A stretch of DNA of 64,000 bases, taken from contig JACCLO010000007.1 of the NCBI GenBank assembly GCA_029448655.1, positions 1,674,001 to 1,738,000 on the forward strand, read 5' to 3'. Shown one piece after another: positions 35,689 through 47,313 of the stretch. Below the pieces are notes generated by a model. That model was not told the DNA's origin. It saw only the letters and a list, made by a program, of their open reading frames with translations, and did not search any database. Source of the DNA: Wolfiporia cocos (Eukaryota > Basidiomycota > Agaricomycetes > Polyporales > Phaeolaceae). A program made the position numbers and the translations under genes. How positions within the stretch are numbered: position 1 is the first letter of the stretch; every line of letters begins with the position of its first letter.

Positions 35689-38600
35689 AGCAATAGGGAT
35701 ATTATGATGCAATAGATTATATGTCGAATTAGTGGAGTCGCTGAGGGAATATACACCTCCGGAAAGTGATACAAAGGGAGCCAGGGAGCTTCAGAAAGAC
35801 ATTGAGCCTTCGGGGAAGGGGAGTTAGGTAGAGAGGAACGCAGGCGGCACTAATATACTAGAGGGGCGATCGGCGACCCGATGCGCGGGGCTGAGACAAG
35901 TGCTCTCTGACGGAACATAATCGAAATCAATTCCTTGATCAGGGATTCGATAGAAATGACCGCGAGACCTCCTGGGCGAGCCTTCGATTTGGTTGCCAGA
36001 GCGCTATCCCTCTTTTGTCAATGTAGCGCCGATGCCTAAGCAGACTATCCGCCCTGCTTCGCTGAGGCCGAAGAAGATCTCCTCGACCTTGTGCGTGTGG
36101 AAGCTGCATTCTAGAGCATGGTACTATGTTTTGAGCCTGAATTATCCCCCGGCGCTGCCCGCTGAACTCGTGTGACTACGCGTCGCGTTACTCTGGCGTT
36201 GCGTTGCAACGTTGCGACGGTGTTTCCGCTTCTCTGATGACCTACTGACTTACTGGCGGCCATGAATCAGTAAACGCGCAGTATTCTAGACGCGACTGCC
36301 TATCGTGAGGCGGAAGTGATGGGATCCTGCGAGCTGGGCAAGGCTGGGCAGCTTCGCAGGTGCCATGCGAGCGGAAGGCGGTCGTCTCGCCACGTGTGTC
36401 GCAAGTAGCGCTCGAATAGGCAATTGTCCGATAATCCAGATCCGCGTTCCCAGATTGCAGATCGCGCTGGCGTAGTAATCGTCGGCGACCCTTTGCCTGA
36501 TCCATGGGGACCGTGTACCTCCCGTGGGCCTGGCGACATTGACGTATACGTTGCGAGGCCCTTACTAACAGTAATTAATACGAATATGACATCGTCAAAC
36601 CCCGGTTGCTTAGCACCAAAATGCATCATATACCCGTGCGATAGGAAGTACCGATCCCTCGATGCGCCGGGAAATACACTGTCTATAACGATACCGCTGT
36701 ATTCAAGGTGTTCCTGAGACCTGCATTGGCTGAATGGTTCAACATCGACATTTTAGGAGAGGCTTCACTTACTTCGATGCGCTGCTGTCAAATATGCGAC
36801 AGCCGTGAGCCGCATACGCGCAGCCGCATCGCGAAGCCGGGGCGCTCCTGCGAAGCAGATCGGTGTTATTCGATGAACGGAAGTCATCATGATATGACTT
36901 GGTCATGAACGGAGTTGGTCGCCGCGTTATCAAACACGTTCAACCATCCAAGCGGGGAAGTTGGTATCGCTGAAATCAAGGACAAGGCTGATAGGAACTG
37001 TCGACCGCGTCCTGATCATCCGACGGGAAGAGGATAATAATCGGTTCCAAAATGGTGACCGCGCGTCATAGGTCCAATTGCACGTCAAACAAGCACTTGT
37101 GCGGAGGGCGGGAGACAATCAGAGCTACGCTAGTTCGTCACAAAATAGCTCTCGCCTTCTCTAGAGCTGCCTCGTTAGTGCGCTGTACGTACATAGGAAT
37201 GGGTGCCTATCACAGCGGAGGGGCGAATGTAACTTCAGGGCCAAATTGGAAATGCGCGGATGATCCATGGATTCAGCGAATTGACCCCACTGTCGCGTAA
37301 CGTCTACTCTCCAACACAATAAGAGGCCCGGACGAGCGGATCTCTGAAATGAGGGAAAGAAGCGTTGATGCGGCTCGAGCGTGCGTAAATGCTCTTCTAT
37401 ACGGACAATAAGCCTGAGAACCAGGGCTACCTATAGAAGCAAGTCTGCAAACTTCTCGAGCAAAGGGACTACGCACGTGGAAAGTAAGAATAAGTGATTG
37501 TCGTCGGAGTAGGCCCACATCCGAGCGCGTTCTTGGATTCCTTCATCAATTCGACGGTGTTTCGCACCTTTTGTGCTGTCGGAAATATGATGTGAGTCTT
37601 ACGGTCAGCAAAACCGCACGTATTTGTCGTTGAATAGACTTTCTCTTATGGCCCACTATGGACTAGTTCCGATTCTTGCAGGCTCGTCCGCCGAGCTGTA
37701 AAGCTTCAGCACGGCCGTGTCTGTTTTACAAGTCCACTGCTGACAGAGAAGCCTTGCTTGGGGAACCCGACCTTATGTGAATGGTTATGATTAGCTTCAT
37801 TCACAATGCGGATCCAGAGTGTTCAAGTTTCGTGTCCAATTCGATCCTGCCATTGCAACGCATGATCATCCACACTAGATATCAGAGCGGGTCTAAGAGT
37901 ATGGAGAATGACGAGGAGGGTGCGTCCAAGCGCCGGCGCTGCGTCGCGTGACACGGCAGTATCGCACCTCAGACCAAGCGCCTACTCGTCTCCTTCAATT
38001 TCTAGGAGATCGCATCAGAATCTGTTCCTTACTGGCCGGTAATCTTCATCAAGTTGCAGGAATTTATGCGACTCGGTCGCGACCTCAAACTAACCACATA
38101 TTTTGGTGAGCGCGGCAGCATGACATGATCTTGATCACCAGCAACAGTTTCTCAGGAAACCAGGCTCGGGCTCGGAGGTCAACGTACATGCGCATATGCA
38201 TATGTCCACATGACTAATTGATAACATGAGAAGTTGCAGGATCTAAGCTCGCGGAGGCACTCAACGGCCGCAGTGATGCAGGAACCTCCGAAACCGCAGG
38301 AATTCCGCATTCAACCTTTCACTGATGTGCACGAGGAGCACGGAAGGCACAACTCGATTTTTCCAGCCCGATCGAGGATGCTTGGCCCGCAACTCTGCGC
38401 CATCGTAGTGCCGTTGCATTCCGTCACCACCGACGGACAACGTATCGAGATCCCGCTTACCCGACTTAATTTCAGATGCGCGTATTCGGCCCCGTTAATC
38501 TAATGAACGCGCTCCGCGCCTCGCTGTGGAAGAGCGGGCGTTGCGACCCACCACCCGCGGCCGTTGACGTCGTTAGAACAGGTACTTGCTCCACCGTCGC

Positions 38601-39667
38601 AACGAGGCTACCGTCCAGGCTAGCCGGGGTCGGCCTCACTCGCTGTAGCTCTCGCTTGTGCGTGCGGGTTGCTAGCCGGAGCTGCAGCCGTGCTGCTCGA
38701 GTGCCAGGGCAGGATACGGTAGGCCGCAGCCATCTCAATGATCACCACCTCGGGCAATCGGAGGGGAGGTGCTGCCTATCTAGATGGGGTTACCCTATAC
38801 GCGAGAATCACGGGCCTGAAGCTGAAGGGTGACAAATCCCAAGTTCGTCGAGACTTCCCCTTGTCCTCAAATTGCTTCCGCATCTCGTTCTGATCTGTTG
38901 CCAAGCAGTGTACACTGAGTTCGGAATGTAAAGAACTTGTATGTGAAGAATCCGTATATGACATCATCATCTTCAAGATTTTATGTCATGTCCCGTATTT
39001 CCACATTCAGAGCCGATGTGGGGCTCGATGTCCTAATTATGAGCCTCGTGGACGCAGTCTGAGAACGCGCGCATTTTGCAATCCGCCCAAATCACAGCAC
39101 ACTATTAGTACGCCATCGACATCGAGGGAAAGTCATTAGACTCCGGTGTCCGATGTACTGCCCATAGCCGCATGATGTGCTGTCTAGTACGAGCGAGTAC
39201 CGCCCAGCCCAGCGGCAGCAGTGTCTTATAGAGTTCAATCTTCAATTTAAACCACAACGCATTTGATATACTTACGTCGTGTCTTGCGTGCTTTCCGAGC
39301 AGGTGATCGCTAACTCTCAAGTGCGTGCTATGAACACGAGCAGTCAGCGATGCAGCTTTCTCGCTAAACATTTGCGCAATGCGACATGCTCCGGCCGATT
39401 GCTCAGGCTCGTTCATCCATCGTCCAGGTGATATTAGTATATCCACAGCATAGAAGTTAACTGTGAGAGGCATCGGCAAGATCTCGACGATCTGACATAT
39501 GACCTGCGTGACCTGAATTGTAAGTTGTAAGCTAAGCGCGTCTGCAGCCCCTGAAATAGTTCAGCGATTTGATTCTGCATCCATCTCCGTCCATCTGGCC
39601 AAATCCAAGAGCAGGATTAGAATGGTCCGTCGGCTCTGGCTCGTGGATCATCGTCAGGTAGCGACTA
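35689..39667. other. Gene-poor interval
   Basis: About 4 kb without a supported gene between two transcribed blocks. Short frames occur on both strands; one on the minus strand near 36629-36480 (FDDVIFVLITVSKG) hints at a decayed membrane protein, but no chain of exons can be built. No inverted terminal repeats or transposase motifs were found by eye. Confidence 0.4.
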
Positions 39668-40186
39668 ATGGGAAATTACCAGGCATCGGCGACAGAATTG
39701 CCTCCCGATACGCTCAATTTCGCCCATCGCATGTTTGATGCTGCGCGTAAGGGTGATTCAAACATACTCGTGCAAGCTGTCGAGGCCGGCCTCCCGATCA
39801 ATTTGACCAACGATAAAGGTAATAGAGCATTAGCGGCCGCTCCGATGCGCCTCAGCCTGACCCCGATCGATCCAGGCAACACCTTATTAATGCTGTCAGC
39901 CTACAGTGGCCATGCCGAGCTAACTCGTGCGTTGCTCGAGAAGGGGGCGGATCCAAACCGCATTAATGACAACGGGCAGTCGCCGTTAGCAGGTGCTGTG
40001 TTCAAGGGTGAAGAAGAGGTTGTACGGATACTCGTGGCGAGCGGGGCCAACCCTCGCCTCGGCACCCCAACCGCGATTCAAACGGCTCGCATTTTCAAGA
40101 AAGATGACATCCTTACGCTGTTGGGCGCGACTGAGGAAGATCTGAAAGAACCCATCCCGCAGACACCAGGTCCACCTCGAACCTAG
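39668..40186 (+). CDS. Small ankyrin-repeat protein
   Basis: Predicted 153-aa soluble protein. Exons 39668-39818 and 39876-40186, with one 57-nt intron. It contains about three ankyrin repeats: MFDAARKGDSNILVQAVEAG, then NTLLMLSAYSGHAELTRALL with EKGADPNRIND, then SPLAGAVFKGEEEVVRILVA with SGANPRL, ending in a degenerate repeat and a polar Pro-rich tail. Ankyrin proteins bind partner proteins; nothing here indicates the partner. Size and repeat number resemble yeast YAR1-like proteins, but the resemblance is generic. Its 3' end converges with the MON2 gene about 160 nt away. Confidence 0.85.
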   Translation: MGNYQASATELPPDTLNFAHRMFDAARKGDSNILVQAVEAGLPINLTNDKGNRALAAAPMRLSLTPIDPGNTLLMLSAYSGHAELTRALLEKGADPNRINDNGQSPLAGAVFKGEEEVVRILVASGANPRLGTPTAIQTARIFKKDDILTLLGATEEDLKEPIPQTPGPPRT

Positions 40187-40345
40187 CTCATCCCGCAAGA
40201 ACCGAACTGGATCCTTCTTGCCGGTATGTAGTCGTCGAGACGCTGGAACGTTGAAACATGGAATCCACCGAATCCAACGTAAATAGTCGTGAGGTGTATG
40301 TAGATCTACCACGTTGATAGCACAGCCTGTAGTAATGATATCCCG

Positions 40346-43300
40346 TCATCGCCCGACCCCCATTCCTCTTCCTACCTCTTTCAAACACTCCGTCGCCAAC
40401 GTTCGAGCATCCAATTCAACGGCTCTATGATCGCCGTTACTTATCTTTGGTAATGCATTTGGTCGCGCCGCGATAGAATCGGCCAGATGCACTGCGGATT
40501 GACCGCGGGTCGCACTCGTCGCCATGACCCATGTCGACGGCGACTTGCGGGGAATGGACACGATCTCGCAAAGTATCGGATAGAAATGAAAGAGATGTGC
40601 GGTTGGAGACCGTTTGACGGCATCTGCTATCAATTGCATCGGCTCGAGTGACTGATCAATGCCTATACGACCAGTATCAGCCGGGAGCCATGCTGACAAC
40701 ATTTCACGGCGCATACCGGGTTGTTCCATGCAATATTTTGAGGGTGACTCGGACAATGCAGCCCATAGAGTACCTGGCCAGAGCCGTAATTGGAGCAGCT
40801 TCTGTAGTACGTACAGAAGTTCCTCCTCCCGCACCCTAGGGCAGGGCCTCAGGATCCGTCCTTGTGACGCTGTACGGGACGCTCACCTGGGGAATGGCAA
40901 ATTTCCGCGCAGAGCTTCATCAGCAACATAACCTACTAGTGTTGCGCGGCAACGCTCTAACAAAGATGGGGCACTGAGAGCAGCTACTCTTCTTCTTGAT
41001 GGAAGACAATCTATACCGTTCTCATCAATTCCGCGTCGCGTATTGTATCGACCAGAAGCCGGAAAAACAATGCGAGATCACATACCTTTAGCAGTGTCGG
41101 AACAAATCAGGAAAAGCAAGTCGAAACACCAATAAGAGAACCTTTCTCGTGGCAAGAATTGCCCGGGTTCTGTAGTGCCCTCGATCAAGTCAGGCTCGCC
41201 GAAGGTATCGATCTTCTCATACTCCTGGGATACCCGATGAGTTCGCGAGTTTGTATCCCCAATAGATTTGGGGGAAAGAGGTATGTAGTCTTCGATATCT
41301 CGCAGACGACTTCCCTGTTGCAGAATCTTGGACAGCTGTAAGATCAGGTAGTCTGGAATGTATGAGTCGCCCATGTAAGGGACCACATCAATTTCCAACG
41401 CAGCAATCAGGGCCAGGTCAAAGTTCTCCTCGGCTTCTTGTACATCCAAAGGGAGATTCTCCGCGACAGAACTTCAACGGAGTGAAGTGAATTGGACCAT
41501 GAGTTCGAATCGAATAGAAGGGACCTACCAGTCGGCCAGGATTCCTCCCTTGAACACCTCAACGATTTGTCTCCAAACGCCTTCTTTCCGATCAACCGGA
41601 ATTTCTGAGCGGGTATGTTAATATCGGCTTTTCTTTAGATTCCGTGATAACGAACCACTACCGAGATCACGCATTTGAGGTCCGCATTCTTTCACAATGC
41701 GGAGGAAACTAGTTGTGGCTGTCTTCCACAGTGGCTCATCTTTGCCAAATTTGGATGGTGCCGGACACTCGTATTTCAGCTTGATGGGGATGGAGTAGGC
41801 CTATAGTACGAAGAAGAGGTTGGATTCAAACGGCGCAAGGTAAGATGCAATTCACCGAAATAATGCTCTCCAATGTTCCATCAGAATATACGGTAGATGA
41901 GGCTTTGAATTTCATGAATAGGTCGACAAGCTTAGGCATGATTCGCTTGGAAAGCGCAATATATGTCACGCGCTTTTGATTAGTGCGCTGTTGTGGAGCA
42001 TCAGATCTGGCAGGTAGTGAAGATTGCACATCGAATGCGGCTAGGAATGGCAACGTCGCGAATTCTGAGAAATCGCGCAGGAGTAGTGACGGCACGCCCG
42101 GAGCAGACTGCTCGATATTGTCGATGGTTTCAATCACAACCGCCTGATCGTGCACGTTCAGCCACATATCCACGAATGATGAAGATGTAGCCATACCTGG
42201 ACAGGACTTAATGCGTCTATATCTGGCCTAAAGTCAGGAGAGCTTGGGTATGTGAGCACACCTATGGTATATCAATCACGCGATTGATCTATATCTTGGG
42301 AGTATAATACCTTTGAGAATCAGCATCAACCGCTCTAGACGTTGCAGGGGCCATTCTGCGCCCTCGACTGAGAATACGACGGAGCGAGTGCTGCGTATCA
42401 CGTCTACAAATGCCATCAGGCTCTCCTGGGTGAATGGTCCCGGAGATCTCATGCTCGCTGACCGCGATGCGTTCACGGCGGCTCCCTTTTCCAATATTGC
42501 CGAGCCCATCTCATTGCATGCCTTCCATGTCCTCTCCAGAGCAGCTTTGGTCTTATCGACAAAAGCAACGTCTGTGGTAGTGTATGCCTTGATCGCCTTG
42601 TCTACGCAGCGAAGAGCAGTCGCACTGACGGTGCGATTGTCATGCAGCCACGAATCTACGATATGCTGTACGAAGGTATCCCATGCACTCGAGAACGACT
42701 CTAGCGGTATCACCTTCGATGGCAGGAACTCGTGGAAAATGGATCCGATAGACTGCAGGGCCAAAATTTTGGATTCGTCCCACTGCGGGTCAGGCGTCGA
42801 CTCCGCCCTGGGTTCCTCGGAAGAGGTCTGCCGTATTGCGGCTGTGATCGCGTCAAGCAGAGGAAAGGTAATCTTCCAGATACATTCATCCCACGTCTCC
42901 AGGCTCAACGTGGCGCCGTAGAGCTGCAGAGCACGGAACAATGTCTGTATTGCACCTACTCGTACCTCGGGGCGCGCGTCGGTGCAAAGACCGAGCACCT
43001 CGAGCAGGAGGAACATCCACAAAGCGCTGTGCTCGGGTTCTGTCTCCGCGTCCTTACGCTTCGCCTGGATGGAGTCGGATACTCCCCACAGCAGGCTCTC
43101 CGCCGCAGTCAAGGCAATGTTGGTGTCTGCCTGCCGGCCGAACTGGCCCAGAGTGCTGATGCACAACCGCAAGTGATCCGGCGACAACGATGTCAACGAA
43201 TCGCACACCAATGTGAGGGACTGGAACGCAATCTTGACTAGCGTGTTGTACCCCTTCTCACTGGTGTAGCTCAGCGGCGGGGGCTTGGTAGCCCGAGGTG

Positions 43301-46300
43301 TCTCCGAGCCGCTATCGATAGTTTCCAACGATGACGAAGAAGGAGGTATCGTCGATCGACAGACGCTGTTCAAGATTTCGAAGATCGTCTCCCAGCCAAC
43401 CACAAGCGTATGCCCCGATGCCTGCAGGATCTGATGAAGCGTTTCGAAGCCCATGCGCCGCACTTCCACGTTCGTGCTGTTCATGTTGCTGTTATCTGGG
43501 ATGACCTGCTGAGCAAGTACATCCAGAACTCGTCGCTGCACCTTGGGCTGCAGCTCTCCGGTAGACGACAGGTTGCGCGGGACCACCACCAGTATGTCAT
43601 CCAGTATACGGGCAGCTTGGATCCGCACAGTCGTCGGTGCCAAAGGATTGCGGATGACAGACAGCAGATGACCAGTAATAGGCTCCCAAGCTACCTCGGG
43701 CGACCTGTAAATAAGCCGATGGATATTCAGCGTTGCCACCCCTCCCAGCTTGCTGATGCCAAAGTCCCCAGAGCGCTAGCAAGCAGGATGAGATCAACAT
43801 CAGCAACCGGTCTGTGGGACCTACCAGTGTCCGCGGCAGGTGGATTCCGCTGACCCGCCTGCGGTGGGGGTCCGTTGGCGGAGAGAGGCTCGGGCTTATC
43901 ACATTCTCGTACAACGAATCAGAGTCTCCCACAAGAGTCTCAGAGCCCTCGGTCTGCATACCGACCATCGCAGCGCTGAGGCTGCAGAGCGCGCTGACGA
44001 ATTGGCGGAACGCGTCGTCATCCAGATTCTTCGACGCATCGAAGAGGCGTTGGATTGCTTGCAACAGGCTCTCTGCGTCCAATTCTGCAAGCAACGGATG
44101 TCGCACTTGGGTCTGCTGCGACTGAGGCGGGGGCGTAGCACCTGCATTCGGCGAGCCGCCCGCCCCCGCCCCCTGCTGGGTCGACTGCGAACTGCTCATT
44201 GACGCCACGCGGCTCACTGGGATAGCTCCACCTGGTCCAAGCGTGTTGCGCTTGCTGGCCGCTGGCCGCGTCCCGCGCACGGTCAGGACATAGTCCGCGT
44301 TCTGCAGCGCCTCGAGGATGTTGAACCAGCTTTCGCCCATGCTGCCCGCGAGGAACAGCGCGCTCGCCACGAGCACCTTCAGGCACGCCATGTTGCGCTC
44401 CGAAAGCCCCGGGGGCTGCGCAGCTCCCGCGCCTGTAAGCGCGAGCCCCAAGTTCTCGGAGAACGTGCTCGCCGTGCTCCTCGGCGTCATCACGTCCAGC
44501 GCGCCCGAGCCCGCGAAGCCCTCGAGGCTGGACACGACGCGCGCGGGGATCGCGAGCCGCGCGAGGCTCGCGAAGAACGCGTCGCGCGGCGTGGCGAGCC
44601 CGAGCATGCCTGCGACGGTCGTGAGCGCCTGGTACGCGGCGAGGACCGCGACGAAGAGCTCGTCCGCGAGGTTCGTGGTGAGCAGGAAGGAGAGCGCGGC
44701 GAGCAGCGCGGGCCACCCCCGCGCGAGCATCGCGTGCACGCTGCGCAGCTGCCGGTGCGTCCCCGCGGGCTCGTCGGCCGGCAGCGCGGAAAGGTCGAGT
44801 GCGGGCGGTGCGCGGATCGCGGGCTCCCCCGCTGCGCGCGGACGCTGCACCATGAGTGCGTTGTACAGGGGCGCAACGCAGGATGCGAAGCCTTCGCAGA
44901 GCGCGACGAGGGACTGCACGCCGAGGAGGTAGATGTAAGACTCGGGGATGGCGGGCGAGTCGGCTTTGTCGAGCTGGTCGATACTGGAACCGGCCTCGGT
45001 CAATCAGTGAAGTGGGTGGGTGAGTCGATTTCCGGACATACCACTGCAGCTTCATTGCAGAGCCCTGCAGGCTCAGGCCCGCTTCGGCGCCGATGATGCT
45101 TGCCATGCCGCTCGCGACGCCCGAGACGGTCGCGCTCGCCGCATTTGCTACCATGCCCGCGACGCCGCCCACGTCGAGTCCGTATGCACTCAGTTCCAAT
45201 GAAGATCCGACACTCGCGGGCACGCCGACGCCGAACATGGCCGTACACACACCGAGCAACGCGGGCTTCTCTGTGACGAGGCGCTTGAGAGCGGCGATGA
45301 GCGCGGTGAAGACCTGTGACCCGTCCTCCTGTGCGTCGTAGCGGTCCCATACATTGCGCACTAGCTCGGCATCACTGCAGAGGCTATGATGGTAAGGCTT
45401 AAGAATAGGCCACGACGTCTCACTTAGATTCGCATCGCTCACCCGCGCATGATCTCCATGGCTAGAACACGCATCCATAAAGGGCGCGGAGCCTGAGGAT
45501 GCCCGCTTTCTGACGCGTCACCATCGCCTCCCTCGGAGCCAATGATCTTTATGAGCAGCATCAGGAATACTTCAGACTCGGTCTTCAGCTCGAGTGAGAA
45601 CTGCTTGAGCAGAAGGAAGACTACACGCGTCGCACGCAGCGTCAAAGGGAAGCTGGGGCGGTCAGATAGCGCCTTGAGCAGGAGTGGCGATAGGTGATGC
45701 TGCAACAGCAGGAGCAGCTCGTCGTGCTACCGGGGGAAGAGTGAGGCGCAAGTGTAGTGATGTGGACTGCAGGCATTACCTTCCGGAACAGATCATGATA
45801 ATTCGTGAGCACGCTCTCGATCAACTCGAGCGCAAATGTCTTGCGCAACGAGTCTAGTTTGAGAAAGTGCGGGCGCTCCGCGTTGGCAAGCAGACATAGA
45901 TCCTCGAACACGGCGAACGTGTCCTGCGCGGATGGGCCCAGCGCCTTCGTGCCACCGTTTGGGAGGGCCACGTCGGCAAGCGCGCGCACGTCGACTTCGT
46001 CACGGCGGTCCTCGTCGACGACCTTGTCTACGACGAACATGACGAGCTGGCGCAGCGTCGCCGCGGCCGTGGATGACACAACCGCGATGCGCGACTCTTG
46101 CAGCCGGAAGCACAGAAGTAACGCCTGCACGCGTGAAGAGGGTGTCAGAACTGTCTTAATGGACACGACACGCTAAGGGCGCGTACCTCGCCGAGGAGCC
46201 CGCCGTGCACGGCGGGAAAGTTAGTGATGAGAGAGAGGAGGGTCTGCAGGATGCGAAGTTGTATATCGACACCCTGGGACATGCAGTCGCTCATTGTCGT

Positions 46301-46782
46301 GATTATTACCGGGACTGCGGAGAGCGGCACGGCTTTGAGCGCGATGAGGCGTTGGAGGGATCCCAAGGAGATGGCGACGACCTTTGCATTCTTCGTCGCG
46401 CAGCCCATAAACACGGGGCGCAAGAGCTCGTCCGCCTGTGGCCCATCTGCCAGAGATAGTATATGGTAGTTGATGTCCCATTCATGATAGGATATTGCGA
46501 CCTACCAGAAGCTAGATTCAAGGTCGCTTGTTCCGGCGACGAGCGCAATATAGCGAGCGATTTCTCAGCAGCCTGCAGAGTATGATCCAGTCACATACGC
46601 CATTATCAGCACATTCATGCGCACAAGATGAGGTGTAACGACAGACACCTCTCGAACATCGGGATGCTTTCTGCGCGTCTCACTGGCCAGAGACTGAATG
46701 TACACGTTAGCATGACACGCATATATCTACCTATATCATCGCACACCTGCAGCTCGGTGACCAAGAAGGCCAATGAGCTCAT
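40346..46782 (-). CDS. MON2: MON2, Golgi/endosome trafficking scaffold related to large Arf-GEFs
   Basis: Predicted 1856-aa peripheral membrane protein acting at the trans-Golgi network and endosomes with Dop1 and a flippase; it resembles Sec7-type Arf-GEFs but lacks the catalytic Sec7 domain. Sixteen exons on the minus strand: 46782-46747, 46693-46649, 46572-46506, 46446-46187, 46124-45780, 45726-45443, 45383-45042, 44983-43825, 43775-42311, 42261-42197, 42143-41856, 41800-41662, 41604-41529, 41471-41086, 41010-40887, 40835-40346. All phases join. The N-terminus has the DCB-type block SLASETRRKHPDVREAAEKS and LLRPVFMGCATKNAKVVAIS; the HUS-type region reads NAERPHFLKLDSLRKTFALE; the middle has FTALIAALKRLVTEKPALLG; the C-terminal part has EVRVGAIQTLFRALQLYGAT and LERLMLILKGVLTYPSSPDF. 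It is somewhat longer than yeast Mon2 (1636 aa). Codons are markedly GC-rich at 44.3-44.9 kb. Confidence 0.93.
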
Positions 46783-47313
46783 CGTTTCCTGTGCTTAGCA
46801 ATGATAGTACAGAGGGTTACCCAGTGGTTGAAACGTTGAAATTGGGTGCAGCATTGGCTGCTTAACGGAGCCGTGGCCGCGCGCCTATGCTAATACTACC
46901 CCGTATGTACACCGACAACTCCCCGACCTGATCGGGGAGTGCGGCAGACTCAGCAAGTTTTCTGGCTTGAAGCTTGAAGGTCAACCTATTGTATGAACGT
47001 TAGACCATAGGCAGTGCTATCTCATCAGGATAGCCGCCTTGAACATCAGATATCAATGTATGCCCTTCCCGTAATGTGTGGTCAGTACTTCAGTCCCTTT
47101 CCGTTGACAAAAACGTTATAGAGATCCTTCATACTATACTACATCATTGGTAGTGCGATAACAGCATGCGCAACGGCAGGGGGTAGCAAAATATGGCCCT
47201 CACATTGAACCTCTGACACTTGTTACCCTTCAAATCGATAACTAAATATTGTTATCTCCGATCGAACTTGAAGACGTAAGACCCTCACTGAAAGCCGACT
47301 ATTATTGAGAAGG
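46783..47313. other. Divergent promoter region between MON2 and the bromodomain gene
   Basis: About 530 nt separating two divergent start codons. It holds a perfect small inverted repeat CTCCCCGAC/GATCGGGGAG near 46919-46940 and no gene. Shared regulation of the two genes is possible but not shown. Confidence 0.5.

Noticed and set aside
44018..45478. Long 486-aa open frame on the minus strand
   Set aside because: Its first part uses the MON2 frame, then continues through the intron into a shifted frame full of Arg and Ala. It is a GC-driven shadow of MON2 exon 8.
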